In this document: positions 27,001 through 35,830 of the stretch, one piece after another
Layout of the letters: the number at the start of each line of letters is the position of its first letter
Position numbering within the stretch: the stretch's first letter is position 1
From: Rothia nasisuis
GTDB lineage: Bacteria > Actinomycetota > Actinomycetes > Actinomycetales > Micrococcaceae
Length of the DNA: 64,000 bases
Assembly: GCF_928381405.1 (NCBI RefSeq)
Contig: NZ_CAKMSB010000004.1
Location: 124,001-188,000 of the forward strand
Direction of reading: 5' to 3'
Position numbers and translations under genes: made by a program
The notes under the pieces: model-generated
Databases searched by the model: none
What the model saw: only the letters and a program-made list of their open reading frames with translations
Told to the model about the DNA's origin: nothing

Positions 27001-27119
27001 GCCTCGACTACGCCCACAACGGAATCGGGTCCAACAGCTGCGGCCCCGAAGTCTTAGACGAGTACAAACTCAACGCACAAAACATCAACTTCGGTTTCAC
27101 TCTCGCCCCCACCCTATAG
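24054..27119 (+). CDS. lacZ: Beta-galactosidase, GH2, copy 1
   Basis: A 1021-residue cytoplasmic enzyme of the LacZ type, hydrolysing lactose to glucose and galactose. The acid/base is Glu456 in WSAGNECGYG and the nucleophile is Glu527 in LVEYAHAMGNGPG. Order of domains: jelly roll (RPYYVPAS... WQTQGFDTHQYTNFKYPFP), two Ig-like domains, TIM barrel, and the C-terminal Bgal_small_N domain ([13 protein letters not shown] onward). The gene almost always uses CTC for leucine, unlike the CTG-rich neighbours such as the nirK-like gene, which hints at a foreign origin. It is cotranscribed with the permease 27 bp downstream. Confidence 0.96.
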   Translation: MYPTKHHESLNVLHENVLAPRAYYVPASHDMGPLVNNRESSDRFLNLNGTWQFTYFNDDSELPQDFHTATYAHTDASPIIVPGAWQTQGFDTHQYTNFKYPFPLDPPFVPHENPCGLYTLDFQYAQDQQAPLAHLTFEGVDSCFYLWVNGSYIGYSQVSHASSEFDITEYLTNGSNRLTVLVYKWCDGSYLEDQDKFRMSGIFRDVYILSRPRHALYDYFITTDLNEKTSDATLNIAARFLSQETHTTLTLTKAEGEEVASSTLTPNAANPNFTHSATLHIPNAHTWNPENPYLYTLHLKTQDEVITERVGVRTIRIEHNVILLNGKPITFRGINRHDSDPVTGPTVDYNHIKRDLGLIKQHNFNAIRSSHYPNSPYFYQMCDEYGFLVMSEADNESHGTQVQYLEDGSFDNQVNHWNERISDNPEWTEATLDRVQLCVLREKNRPSIVSWSAGNECGYGVTLEESLAWVKSYDTTRITQYESAYYDDKKRRYGYSNIDLYSRMYPPFEDIEQYLNSNPNKPFLLVEYAHAMGNGPGNLEDYFQVIDQNQAMCGGFVWEWCDHAIYAGTTKNGTPKYLYGGDHGEEVHDGNFCMDGLVYPDRTPHVGLLEYRNVYRPLRVVSFDTVSGSLTLKNYLDFTDAQEAIELKYTFSQDGVEVASGTYHFEQAFLPHQETTINLEAPSLTSGRCYLHIEYILKKDLPLLPTGLFLGRDEVPVHTINPTHAKALDILVTTNNAQNLAVTETGKHYTVQGDGFTYTFNRRTGVFDQLSTKDHNLLTQPMNINIWRAPTDNDMYIKLKWAEAHYHQAYSRVYTSGYTHTENGVTISCTLNMVAPTVQPIFTGTVLWNITNDGKITARFNIERAPEFPALPRFGVRLFLDKSFADVEYFGLGPHESYSDKHEASYHGTFQSSVEDLHEDYIMPQENGSRFDCDYVHLSSPHHHLSVASEHPFSFSASHYTQEELTNKNHNFELVEADSTVLCLDYAHNGIGSNSCGPEVLDEYKLNAQNINFGFTLAPTL

Positions 27120-27146
27120 CGCGAGAAACAGACAAAAGGTAACACA

Positions 27147-28556
27147 ATGAAAGAAACAAAATACCTGAAATGGTACAACGTAGTAGGTTACGGTTCCGGC
27201 GATATTGCCGGCAACGTGGTCTACGCCTTCCTCGCATCATTCGTGATGATTTACCTTACCGACACGGTAGGACTCAACCCAGGAATTATCGGCACCCTCA
27301 TTCTTGCCTCCAAGATTTTTGACGGCGTTTCCGACCTCTTCTTTGGGGCAATGATCGACAAAACCAACAGCCGCATGGGTAAAGCACGCCCCTGGATGCT
27401 CTGGGGCTACGTCGGCTGCGCCGCAATGATTATCGCCATCTTCGCGATTCCGCCATCACTCGGTGATTTCGCCCAGTACGCCTGGTTCTTCATCGCCTAC
27501 ACCCTCCTCAACGGCGTGTTCTACACCGCCAACAACATTGCCTACTCCGCACTCACCTCACTCATCACCAAGAACGGTAACGAGCGCGTACAGATGGGTT
27601 CAACCCGCTTCATGTTTGCGTTCGGCACCAGCCTCCTCATTCAAAGCATCACCGTTCAAGGCGTCGAAATGTTCGGCGGCGGCGCAGAAGGCTGGCGCAC
27701 CATCGCCATCATCTACGCCCTCATCGGCCTCGCCGTCAATACCCTCTCCGTCTTCTCTGTCAAGGAGCTCCCCAAATCAGTCCTTGAAGAAGAAACCCAG
27801 GCTATCGCCATCATTCACGAGAAGAACAACCCTGTTCCCGAGAAGTACAGCTTCAAAGAATCCCTCGGCCTGCTCGGAAGCAACAAGTTCTACCTCCTGA
27901 TTCTTGCAGTCTTCCTGCTCAACCAAATTTTCAACACTACACTGAGCATGGGCATCTACTTCATGACCTATATCCTGGGTGATGCCAAGCTCCTCGGCCC
28001 CTTCGCCTGGGCTATCAACGTCCCCCTCATCATTGGCCTGCTCCTCACCCCCATCGTGGTGAAAAAATTCCAAGGCATGTACAAAATCAACGTCATCGGC
28101 TACATCATCGCGTTCGTTGCCCGCGTTCTTGTAATCGTGGCAGCCTACATGGGCAATATCCCCCTGATGCTGGTCTTCTCCGGTATTGCCTCCATCGGAA
28201 TGAGCCCCCTCCAGGGCACCATCAACGCACTCATCGCTGAAGCCTCGGAATACACCTTCCTCTCCAAAAAGAAGAGGGTAGATGGCACCATGTTCTCCGC
28301 AACCTCACTGGGCGTCAAGATCGGTGGCGGTGTAGGCACTGCGCTCGCTGGCTGGCTACTCGCTTTCAGCGGCTACGTCGCTAACGCACCGGAGCAATCA
28401 GAATCTGCACTACAGATGCTCTACATCATGTACCTATGGATCCCGGCAGCGATCAACCTCATCATTCTTCTCCTGCTCACCCAGCTTAAGGTGGAGAAAG
28501 CCAACAAGGAACTAAGGGAAAACGCACCTATCAACTACACGGTGCTCGACAAGTAA
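27147..28556 (+). CDS. GPH-family sugar:cation symporter (probable lactose permease)
   Basis: A 469-residue, 12-helix transporter of the glycoside-pentoside-hexuronide family (MelB/LacS type). Marks are WYNVVGYGSGDIAGNVVYA at the start and the loop motif DKTNSRMGKARPWMLWGY (residues ~70-88). It lacks the C-terminal EIIA-like domain of streptococcal LacS. Being directly behind lacZ and before a strong terminator, lactose is the expected substrate; melibiose or other galactosides are possible. Confidence 0.9.
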   Translation: MKETKYLKWYNVVGYGSGDIAGNVVYAFLASFVMIYLTDTVGLNPGIIGTLILASKIFDGVSDLFFGAMIDKTNSRMGKARPWMLWGYVGCAAMIIAIFAIPPSLGDFAQYAWFFIAYTLLNGVFYTANNIAYSALTSLITKNGNERVQMGSTRFMFAFGTSLLIQSITVQGVEMFGGGAEGWRTIAIIYALIGLAVNTLSVFSVKELPKSVLEEETQAIAIIHEKNNPVPEKYSFKESLGLLGSNKFYLLILAVFLLNQIFNTTLSMGIYFMTYILGDAKLLGPFAWAINVPLIIGLLLTPIVVKKFQGMYKINVIGYIIAFVARVLVIVAAYMGNIPLMLVFSGIASIGMSPLQGTINALIAEASEYTFLSKKKRVDGTMFSATSLGVKIGGGVGTALAGWLLAFSGYVANAPEQSESALQMLYIMYLWIPAAINLIILLLLTQLKVEKANKELRENAPINYTVLDK

Positions 28557-28575
28557 AAGTATTCTGCTGAACCCC

Positions 28576-28615
28576 AAAAGCGTTGCACGCCATTCCCCTG
28601 GCGTGCAACGCTTTT
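28576..28615 (+). terminator. Strong terminator of the lacZ-permease operon
   Basis: A 17-bp perfect stem (28576-28592 and 28599-28615) with a six-base loop; the downstream arm ends in CTTTT. Its symmetric A/T flanks would allow function in either direction. Confidence 0.9.
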
Positions 28616-28759
28616 ATGCGGTTATTAGGTATTCCTCGTATCGAGGTCAGCGGGGAATCTACAAACGCCTTCCTAGGCTCACCAACAATTTCTATATGTG
28701 ACAACCATCGCGTATGCTACATCACGACCTTAAAGCCGTATCACCACGAAAGGCGACCC

Positions 28760-30178
28760 ATGAACCTCGCCATTATCCTGCTTTACCTCGGTGCCCTCGT
28801 TTTCTTCGGGTACCTCGGCAAGCGCCGCGCCAACAGTACCGAAGACTTCCGTGTTGCCGGGCGACGCCTGGGCCCGCTCCTTTATACCGGCACCATGAGC
28901 GCGGTAGTGCTGGGCGGTGCTTCCACAGTGGGCGGCGTAGGTCTGGGGTACAAGTTCGGCCTTTCCGGTATGTGGCTGGTCGTTGCCATCGCGGCGGGCG
29001 TCCTACTGCTCTCCCTGGTTTTTGCGCCCATCATCTCGCGGCTCAAAATATATACCGTCTCACAAATGCTGTCGCTCCGCTACGGGGTGCGGGCAACCCA
29101 GGTTTCTTCTATTGTCATGCTGGCATACACCGTAATGATTGCGGTGACATCAACCGCCGCCTACGCTTCAATCTTCCGTGTCATGTTCGATATGGAGCGC
29201 ACCTGGGCTATTCTGCTGGGCTCCCTGGTGGTCATTGGCTACTCGCTGCTGGGCGGGATGTGGTCCATTACCCTGACCGACATGATGCAGTTCGCGATTA
29301 TGACCGTGGGTATGTTCTTGCTGATGCTGCCCTTCTCACTGAGCCAGGCAGGCGGCTGGCAGGGCCTCACTGAACGCTTGGACGCCGAGTTCTTCCAGCT
29401 AGGTTCTATGGGTATGAACTCCATCATCACCATGTTCGTGATTTACACCCTGGGCATTTTGGTTGGCCAGGACATCTGGCAGCGTGTCTTCTCAGCCCGC
29501 TCCCCCGAGGTCGCCCGCTGGGGTGGTGCGAGCGCCGGTATCTACATCGCCCTCTACGGCTTAGCCGGTGCGGTGATCGGTATGGCGGCTGCGGTGCTAG
29601 CTCCTCAGCTTGAGAGCCAGGACGACGCCTTCGCGGCTATTGGGCAGAACTACCTACCTGCGGGTGTGGGAGGGGTCGTCTTGGCCGCCGGCGTGGCCGC
29701 CATGATGTCAACGGCTTCGGGCGCCCTGATTGCTTCTGCCACCGTAGCCCGTGTAGACGTGATTCCCTTTATCACCGGGCTCCCACCCCTTAAGGAAGGC
29801 GAGGAAACCGATGCCACCCTCAAGGCGGACCGTCTTTACCTGCTGGTACTGGGCGTGCTGGTCACTGCTATCGCCATTTTCTTGACCGACACCGTGACCT
29901 CTTTGACCATTGCCTACGATATCCTGGTGGGCGGCCTGATGGTTGCGATTCTGGGCGGCCTGGTGTGGAAGCGGGGCACGGGTATGGGTGCGGCTCTTTC
30001 TATGGCGGCAGGCTCCCTGGTGACCCTAGGGTGCATGCCGATCTTTGGCGTGCTGGCGAACGAGCCGATTTACTACGGTCTGGCAGCGTCGCTGGTGGTG
30101 TACGTGGTGGCGTCCCTGGCCACTAAGCCCACCTCGCCTGAAGTGATGAAGGCCTGGCAGGAGCGAATCAACAGCTAG
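28760..30178 (+). CDS. Sodium:solute symporter family transporter
   Basis: A 472-residue membrane protein with about 13 helices of the SSS family. Marks are FRVAGRRLGPLLYTGTMSAVVLGGASTVGGVGLGY at residues ~30-65 (sodium site region) and VGGVVLAAGVAAMMSTASGALIASATVARVD at ~310-340. The ATG at 28760 is chosen for its ribosome site in CCACGAAAGGC; the same 11-mer precedes the ThDP decarboxylase at 36 kb. Codon use is CTG-rich like the ureohydrolase operon and unlike the adjoining lac genes. It probably imports a guanidino compound or arginine-derived acid, which is inference from context. Confidence 0.88.
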   Translation: MNLAIILLYLGALVFFGYLGKRRANSTEDFRVAGRRLGPLLYTGTMSAVVLGGASTVGGVGLGYKFGLSGMWLVVAIAAGVLLLSLVFAPIISRLKIYTVSQMLSLRYGVRATQVSSIVMLAYTVMIAVTSTAAYASIFRVMFDMERTWAILLGSLVVIGYSLLGGMWSITLTDMMQFAIMTVGMFLLMLPFSLSQAGGWQGLTERLDAEFFQLGSMGMNSIITMFVIYTLGILVGQDIWQRVFSARSPEVARWGGASAGIYIALYGLAGAVIGMAAAVLAPQLESQDDAFAAIGQNYLPAGVGGVVLAAGVAAMMSTASGALIASATVARVDVIPFITGLPPLKEGEETDATLKADRLYLLVLGVLVTAIAIFLTDTVTSLTIAYDILVGGLMVAILGGLVWKRGTGMGAALSMAAGSLVTLGCMPIFGVLANEPIYYGLAASLVVYVVASLATKPTSPEVMKAWQERINS

Positions 30179-30179
30179 T

Positions 30180-30386
30180 ATGCAACCGACGTTCTCCGGC
30201 GTTCCGGCTGACCATCGGCCGGTACTAGCCCGTCATGCCGCCGAAGCCTACAACGATTACTCGTCAATTGCAGTGGACGCCGCCAGGCAGGTACGCGCGG
30301 TCATAGCGGTTTTTCCCGGTGAGCAGCCTGAACTCTGCGGAGAGACAACCGCCCCAGCTCCTAATCAAGGGGAACTGCTCCGAGGC
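30180..30386 (+). pseudogene. Probable truncated gene start behind the symporter
   Basis: An ATG sits one base after the symporter stop (TAG-T-ATG), an arrangement typical of coupled operon genes. The frame then reads MQPTFSGVPADHRPVLARHA..YNDYSSIAVDAARQVRAVIAVFPG, with balanced composition, before running antisense into the GH32 gene. I cannot identify the family. It looks like the first ~60 codons of an operon partner cut off when the sucrose module arrived. It could instead be a chance open frame. Confidence 0.35.
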
Positions 30387-31886
30387 CTAGCCTTCCCAGA
30401 TTGTGCCCAGCCCCCAGAGGGTCAGGGAATCAAGGACGGCGGTGCCCGACTCAGCGGTAAGCACGAGCTGGCGTTGCCCCTCACCGAAGAAGGCGAAAGA
30501 GGTCACCGACTCCACGCCGTCGTTGACGAAGATTTCGATAGACCCGCGGTCAACCAGGACCCGGAGTTTCAGCGTGTCACCGGCAGGGGCAGGGGCTGAC
30601 CGGTAGCCTCCGTCCCCGGCAGTCAGGCGACGGTCGATGAAGACACGCTCAGCCAGATCGTCATAGCCAATGAAGGCGTGGCCCCCGTCAGGACTAAGCC
30701 CCACCCTGAAACCGATCCGCTCAGCCTTGCTCTGCGCAAGGTTGAGCACAACTTCAAACTCGTAGGTCTCAAGGCCAGAGAGTAAGGTCTTCTGCTCATT
30801 GGCAGCTACGGTGAGGGCGCCAAGGTCTTGGGCCGAGCCCCGCAACTTCTCCACCTCGGCAACAGGACGGTTCCTGAGAGACAAATCTGAGCCCAGCGTG
30901 AACTCACGCGGCACGGTCAGCTGGCCAGCCCAGCCGTCCTCAGCCTGGGAAGCCAGGGGAAGAGTAAAGGAGCCCATCCAGCCATAGCCGACCCGGCGTC
31001 CGTCCGGGGCCTCAAAGGTCTGGGTTGCGTAGAAGTTATGCCCCCAGTCGACCAGCCGGTAGTCGGTAGCGACCTCAAAGTCACCACCGGGCTCCCAGGA
31101 TCCCACCACGTAACCGGCATTGTGCCCGTTGCGCGAAGCGTACCCCTTCTTTTTCACTCCCATGGGGCAGTAGAGCAAGACCCAGTGGTCGCCCAGTTTG
31201 AAGAAGTCAGGGCACTCGAGCATGAAAACATCGGGGTTGGGGTCTTCAAAGAGAATGCGTTCAAATTCCCAGGTCAGCATGTCGTGTGAGGAGTACATCC
31301 ATACCTGGCCGCGGTTTTCGGTTGAGGTAGCCCCGAAGACCATGTACCAGGTATCTCCCTCACGAAAGACCTTGGGGTCGCGGAAGTTAGGCAGTTCGAT
31401 TGGCCCTTCAACCACGACGCCCTTCTTCTCGAAGGTCACCCCGCCCTGGGACGTGGCTAGGCACTGTACCTGGTCGCTACCAGCGTCCTCGTTCACGCCG
31501 TTCGACCAGCGGTGGCCTGTGTAGTAGGCGTAGAGTTGGCCGTCGGCGCCGGTGACGGCAGACCCTGAGAAGACTCCGTCCCGGTCAGCTTCGAGGGTGG
31601 GGGCCAGAGCGATGGGTTCCCGGCGCCAGGTCACCATGTCTTCTGATGAGACGTGCCCCCAGTGCATGGGCCCCCAGTGGGTTGAGTAGGGGTGGTGCTG
31701 GAAGTAAACCTGGTAGCGGCCACCGAAGTGGGAGAGGCCGTTGGGGTCGTTGATCCAGCCGGCCTTCGCTACGATATGGAAGGAGGGGTACCAGCGCTGC
31801 TTGACCTTGGTTTCTAGCTCGGCATTGGCTTTTTCTGCGGCGGCTAGCTGGGCGGCAAGTTTTTCGGAGTCGTGTTCGAGAGTCAT
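30387..31886 (-). CDS. GH32 beta-fructofuranosidase / sucrose-6-phosphate hydrolase type
   Basis: A 499-residue cytoplasmic invertase. The nucleophile is Asp47 in WINDPNG; the RDP motif (NFRDPKV) and ECP motif (LECPDFF), which holds the acid/base, follow at the usual distances. A C-terminal beta-sandwich domain closes the protein. The first ~28 residues form a short charged coiled coil, and no signal peptide is present. Because the partner transporter is a proton symporter and not a PTS, free sucrose is the more likely substrate. Confidence 0.93.
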   Translation of the reverse strand: MTLEHDSEKLAAQLAAAEKANAELETKVKQRWYPSFHIVAKAGWINDPNGLSHFGGRYQVYFQHHPYSTHWGPMHWGHVSSEDMVTWRREPIALAPTLEADRDGVFSGSAVTGADGQLYAYYTGHRWSNGVNEDAGSDQVQCLATSQGGVTFEKKGVVVEGPIELPNFRDPKVFREGDTWYMVFGATSTENRGQVWMYSSHDMLTWEFERILFEDPNPDVFMLECPDFFKLGDHWVLLYCPMGVKKKGYASRNGHNAGYVVGSWEPGGDFEVATDYRLVDWGHNFYATQTFEAPDGRRVGYGWMGSFTLPLASQAEDGWAGQLTVPREFTLGSDLSLRNRPVAEVEKLRGSAQDLGALTVAANEQKTLLSGLETYEFEVVLNLAQSKAERIGFRVGLSPDGGHAFIGYDDLAERVFIDRRLTAGDGGYRSAPAPAGDTLKLRVLVDRGSIEIFVNDGVESVTSFAFFGEGQRQLVLTAESGTAVLDSLTLWGLGTIWEG

Positions 31887-31922
31887 GATTCAGTTCTTTC
31901 AGAGATCAGGTAAGGACGCGGT

Positions 31923-33242
31923 TTAGGCAGCTACCCGTGATTTTTTGGGTTCGCGGATGAAGGGGTCGCCGTCGACCTGCTCATCATCATTTTTGAGGAT
32001 GAAGAGGCCGTAGACGAAGGCGAGAGCAACCACGCCTGCAATCAGGTAGAAGGTGGGCTGGTAGCCAATTGCATCGCGTACAGATCCAAGAACCGGGGAA
32101 AGAATGACGTTGCCAATTTGCGAGGCAATCTGGAAGCCGACCATGTAGAGGGTAGCGGAGAGAGCAGGGTTGAAGTGCAGGGTGAAGTAGCGGAAGACAG
32201 GCAGAATGCAGAGGGCTACCTCAGGTGCGTGGAGCATTTTGACCAGGGAAATGATCACCGGGTCGGTGAAGATGGCGCAACCCAAGATTCGGATGAGCAT
32301 GACGCCGATCCCCATCATGAGGGTGGTCTTCACCCCGTAGCGGCGCATAATCAGGGGAACTAGGCCCATCATAAGAGCTTCAAGGAATACCTGTACGGAG
32401 TTGAGTACACCGTAGACCTGCTGGCCGCGCTCCTGGGTGTCAAAGAGGTTGGTGTAGAACTCGGGGAACATCTGCTGGTCGAAGACGGTGTAGAAGGTCC
32501 AGGAGAGAAAGACGAAGCCAATGATGGCCCACAGAGATTTGATTCTGAGCAGGCCCACCATCTCTCGGACGCCGGGAGTTGACTGGGAGGTGTTAAGGGC
32601 GGTGGCATCGGCGGAGGTGGGGGCGTTCTTCCAGAAGAGCTGGACGAGCAGACAGAGCAGGCCGAAGAGTGAACCTAGCCAGAAGTTTATATTGGGGTTG
32701 ATGGTGAAGAGGAAGCCTGCGATGAGAGCAACGAGGGCGTAGCCGATAGAACCCCACATGCGGGCTTGCCCGTATTCGAAGTTGTAGACGCGGCTATAGC
32801 GTTCACTGATTGCTTCAAGTAGACCTGCTGCGGCGAGGAATCCGAAGGACAGGACGATAGCACCGACAACGACGCCAAGCATAAAGTTAGTTTCAAGTAG
32901 GGGGCGGTAAACCCAAATCATGAAAGGGCCGATGAGTGCCATAATCGCGCTGGCAAATATTGCCAGATTTCTCTTCAGGCCCAGACGGTCTTGGGTTGTG
33001 CCGTAGAAGAGCATGATGATGAGGGTTCCGATTGAGTTGACGGAGTAGAGGGTGCCCACCTGTGCACCGGAGAACCCTAGGCCTTGTTCTTCATTGGTAA
33101 GCCAGATTTGAAAGAAGGACCACCAGATTCCCCAGGAGGCGAAGAAGAGGAGGAAGGTGGTGGAGCTTTGGAGGTATGAAGGATTTTTTAGCGCCTGCAT
33201 AGTGTGACCTGTCTGTGCGGTTGAGTCTTCTGCCCGTCTCAT
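31923..33242 (-). CDS. MFS oligosaccharide:H+ symporter, LacY/CscB-like (sucrose permease)
   Basis: A 439-residue 12-helix protein of the LacY/RafB/CscB family: ALKNPSYLQSSTTFLLFFASWGIWWSFFQIWL at the start, GTLYSVNSIGTLIIMLFYGTTQDRLGLKRN around the first cytoplasmic loop, and the paired second half. The first ATG may be too early; the ATG 14 codons later begins the conserved part. It precedes the GH32 gene by 36 bp, so together they take up and split sucrose. Two LacI-type operators stand just upstream. Confidence 0.88.
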   Translation of the reverse strand: MRRAEDSTAQTGHTMQALKNPSYLQSSTTFLLFFASWGIWWSFFQIWLTNEEQGLGFSGAQVGTLYSVNSIGTLIIMLFYGTTQDRLGLKRNLAIFASAIMALIGPFMIWVYRPLLETNFMLGVVVGAIVLSFGFLAAAGLLEAISERYSRVYNFEYGQARMWGSIGYALVALIAGFLFTINPNINFWLGSLFGLLCLLVQLFWKNAPTSADATALNTSQSTPGVREMVGLLRIKSLWAIIGFVFLSWTFYTVFDQQMFPEFYTNLFDTQERGQQVYGVLNSVQVFLEALMMGLVPLIMRRYGVKTTLMMGIGVMLIRILGCAIFTDPVIISLVKMLHAPEVALCILPVFRYFTLHFNPALSATLYMVGFQIASQIGNVILSPVLGSVRDAIGYQPTFYLIAGVVALAFVYGLFILKNDDEQVDGDPFIREPKKSRVAA

Positions 33243-33251
33243 CAGAGATGC

Positions 33252-33298
33252 TAAAACGTTTTATCAAAACCAGGCTAACACAGCGATAAAACGTTTCA
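33252..33298. promoter_or_regulatory. Two LacI-type operators of the sucrose module
   Basis: TAAAACGTTTTA (33252-33263) is a perfect 12-bp palindrome, and TAAAACGTTTCA (33287-33298) is a near copy. Their CG centres are 35 bp apart. Both carry the central CG typical of LacI/GalR sites and lie between the divergent permease and regulator genes, so the regulator likely represses both. Confidence 0.75.
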
Positions 33299-33364
33299 CC
33301 AGCACTAAGAAAAGATTTTCTCTACACTGAGGAGGGAGACGATAAACCCAGGATGAAGGTAGAC

Positions 33365-34411
33365 ATGGCACGACGAATCACCCTCGCCGACGTAGCAGCA
33401 CGTTCCGGTGCGTCCAAGGCAACTGTCTCCCTCGTCCTCAACAACAAAGAAGCACGCATCTCACTCGAAACCATTCAGCGGGTTAAACAAGCCGCTCAAG
33501 AGCTGGGCTACTCCCCCAACCAGGCAGCTCAAACCCTTCGCACGGGAAGAACCAACACCCTGGCTTTCATCTCAGACGAAGTGCTCACCACCCGCTTCGC
33601 TTCAGCTATGACACACGGGATTCTTGAAGTCGCCGAACGCCATGATCAGATGATTCTTATGGCAGAAACAGAACACGAACAGGCCCGCTGGGCTAAGGCG
33701 TTGGAGTCTATGAAGAGTCGGCAGGTAGACGGCTATATTCTTGGCCTCATGAGGGCACGTGACCTTGCAGCTGTCGATTTACCGACGAGCCACCCGGCCG
33801 TTGTGGTCAACGGCCGGGCCCGAGGCATACCGTCCATCCTTCCCCATGAGTACCGAGCAGGCCAGGCAGCCGTCCGCCACCTTCTCTCCGCTGGCCACCA
33901 ACACATTGCACTCATCGGCCGCCCCCAAGACCTCACCCTCGATCCCGGCACCATGAATATTCCGCGTCGAATGGCAGGAATTGATCAGGCCCTAGATTCT
34001 GCTGGGCTTGCCCTGGTTGATGAGTATCGGGAGACCATCTGGGAAAGCGATACCGGGTACCTGGGTGCCTCCACTATTCTTGGCCGAACCCCCCACGTCA
34101 CGGCTTTCATTGCAGCCAACGACCGCATTGCCTTTGGTATCTACCGCGCCCTTCAAGAGCGCAACCTACACGTAGCCGAAGATATCTCCGTCATCTCCTT
34201 CGACGACGAAGAGCTAGCTAGCTATATGCACCCTGGCCTCACCACCGTCCGCCTACCCTACGCCGAAATGGGCCAGGTTGCAACCCAGGTCTTACTTCAA
34301 GAATCACCCCAAGAACTCATTGATGGGATTGAGGCAAAGGGAAACGAACTGCTCATTCCTATGCCCCTGATGGAGCGCCATTCGGTAGCAAGGCCACCGC
34401 ACAACCCATAG
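33365..34411 (+). CDS. LacI-family repressor of the sucrose module
   Basis: A 348-residue regulator. The N-terminal helix-turn-helix and hinge read ITLADVAARSGASKATVSLVLNN...QAAQTLRTGRTNTLAFI, then a periplasmic-binding-protein-like sugar domain. The ATG at 33365 is preferred over one four codons earlier because GAAGGT stands 4 nt before it. It is divergent from the sucrose permease/hydrolase operon with operators in between, so sucrose or fructose is the probable inducer. Confidence 0.9.
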   Translation: MARRITLADVAARSGASKATVSLVLNNKEARISLETIQRVKQAAQELGYSPNQAAQTLRTGRTNTLAFISDEVLTTRFASAMTHGILEVAERHDQMILMAETEHEQARWAKALESMKSRQVDGYILGLMRARDLAAVDLPTSHPAVVVNGRARGIPSILPHEYRAGQAAVRHLLSAGHQHIALIGRPQDLTLDPGTMNIPRRMAGIDQALDSAGLALVDEYRETIWESDTGYLGASTILGRTPHVTAFIAANDRIAFGIYRALQERNLHVAEDISVISFDDEELASYMHPGLTTVRLPYAEMGQVATQVLLQESPQELIDGIEAKGNELLIPMPLMERHSVARPPHNP

Positions 34412-34556
34412 GTTTCGGTTTGCCCCTGCCTCATTAGCCCACACACCATGCACTTACCTTTACCGGTACCCCAACCGACTATCAAGGGCAGTTGCTAGCT
34501 CGAGCCAAAATCGGGGCAAGCGGACGCTGGTGCCGGCTGGTAAGAAGACCGGCTAG

Positions 34557-35813
34557 TTAGGTGCCCCAGAGGCTTGCTACCGGTAACGAACATAGCCGGT
34601 CCCCCAGCAACCTTCCCTGAGTATCAGTGGTCAGCACAATTCCTGCAACGAACCGGTCACCTAGTTTTTCGCGTAGCCACCCAAGATGGCGTGAATCTTG
34701 GGGTTGAACTGTTGCGGCTGCCTTAACCTCAAGAGCAATCACGCGCTCATCAGTCAGCTCAATGACGATATCAATCTCACGTCCATCAGGGCTCCGGTAG
34801 TGCTTAAGATCCCACTCTTCTTCGCTCCAGCTCCGCTGCCGCAAAAGCTCGCTGGCTACAAAAGACTCAAGAAACCCACCCAAAGCCTGCCCCTGCATAG
34901 GGTCTTTGAGAGTCTCTGGGCGGGTACGCGTTAGCCACACCCCGATACCCGAATCATTCATCAACATCTTAGGTTTCCCCACCTCACGCTTCAGTAGATT
35001 CGGAGTCCACGGAGTTAACCGTTGCACAAGATACAAAGACTCCAGCAGATGTGCGTAACTCTGCGCTGTAACCGCAGTGAGGTTGGCCTGAGAAGCCATG
35101 CGTCCAACCACCGCCTCAGACCCCTGAAGAGCCGCAACCTGCCGCAAAAAGGAAACTACCGCGCTCCCCTGGGTAACCCTAGCTAAATCCAGAATATCGC
35201 GTGAAGTAATGCGCTCAATATAGGAGCCAAACCATGCCTCTCGCGTCCGGCGAGAGAGCCCCTGGGCCTCAGGCATACTCCCTGTTACTATCACATCTAC
35301 ATAGTTACCTCTAGTCAAAGAGCTTTTTTCCATAGATGGATTGATGGCACCGCTTACCACGCGGGCGACAAAGTCTTCCTTGACCCCAGCTAGCTCCCCC
35401 TGACTGAAACCCATCATTTCTACACCCACTACGCGCCCCGCCAAGCTATCGGCGGAACCAGCACCGGCAGTGATTTTTGCGCTACCTGTGAGGATGAACC
35501 GCCCTGGAGCACGGTGGGCATCAATCGCAGCTTTGAGAGGCAACAGCAAGGACGGCACGCGTTGTACCTCATCAATGACCATCACCCCTTCTGGGTTCTG
35601 GGCTAGGAAACTGCGCGGGTCGCTCTCAGCAACAAGACGAGCCTCTGGATTATCCAGGGTGTATATCTGCGCCTTCCTCCCCAGGCTTCTCGCAACATCT
35701 GCCGCCAGGGTAGATTTACCGACCTGACGTGCCCCCGTAATCTCAACTGCAGGGAAAGCTTCAAGGAGTTCATAAACCCAACCCTGAATATTGCGTTTTA
35801 CCTTTTCAACCAT
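34557..35813 (-). CDS. AAA+ ATPase with DUF4143 domain
   Basis: A 418-residue protein. Walker A is GARQVGKST (residues 27-35) and Walker B VMVIDEVQ (~76-83). The C-terminal DUF4143 domain ends in DIVIELTDERVIALEVKAA, a D..ExK pattern like that of PD-(D/E)XK nuclease folds. The family is common in genomes with many mobile or toxin-antitoxin genes, but its function is unknown. It stands alone on the minus strand between the sucrose regulator and a set of 23-bp repeats, so it may be acquired. Confidence 0.85.
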   Translation of the reverse strand: MVEKVKRNIQGWVYELLEAFPAVEITGARQVGKSTLAADVARSLGRKAQIYTLDNPEARLVAESDPRSFLAQNPEGVMVIDEVQRVPSLLLPLKAAIDAHRAPGRFILTGSAKITAGAGSADSLAGRVVGVEMMGFSQGELAGVKEDFVARVVSGAINPSMEKSSLTRGNYVDVIVTGSMPEAQGLSRRTREAWFGSYIERITSRDILDLARVTQGSAVVSFLRQVAALQGSEAVVGRMASQANLTAVTAQSYAHLLESLYLVQRLTPWTPNLLKREVGKPKMLMNDSGIGVWLTRTRPETLKDPMQGQALGGFLESFVASELLRQRSWSEEEWDLKHYRSPDGREIDIVIELTDERVIALEVKAAATVQPQDSRHLGWLREKLGDRFVAGIVLTTDTQGRLLGDRLCSLPVASLWGT

Positions 35814-35830
35814 ACACTCAGGGTATCTAC

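Noticed and set aside
30387-31886. Secreted levanase/inulinase
   Set aside because: No signal peptide, and the adjacent sucrose symporter points to intracellular hydrolysis.
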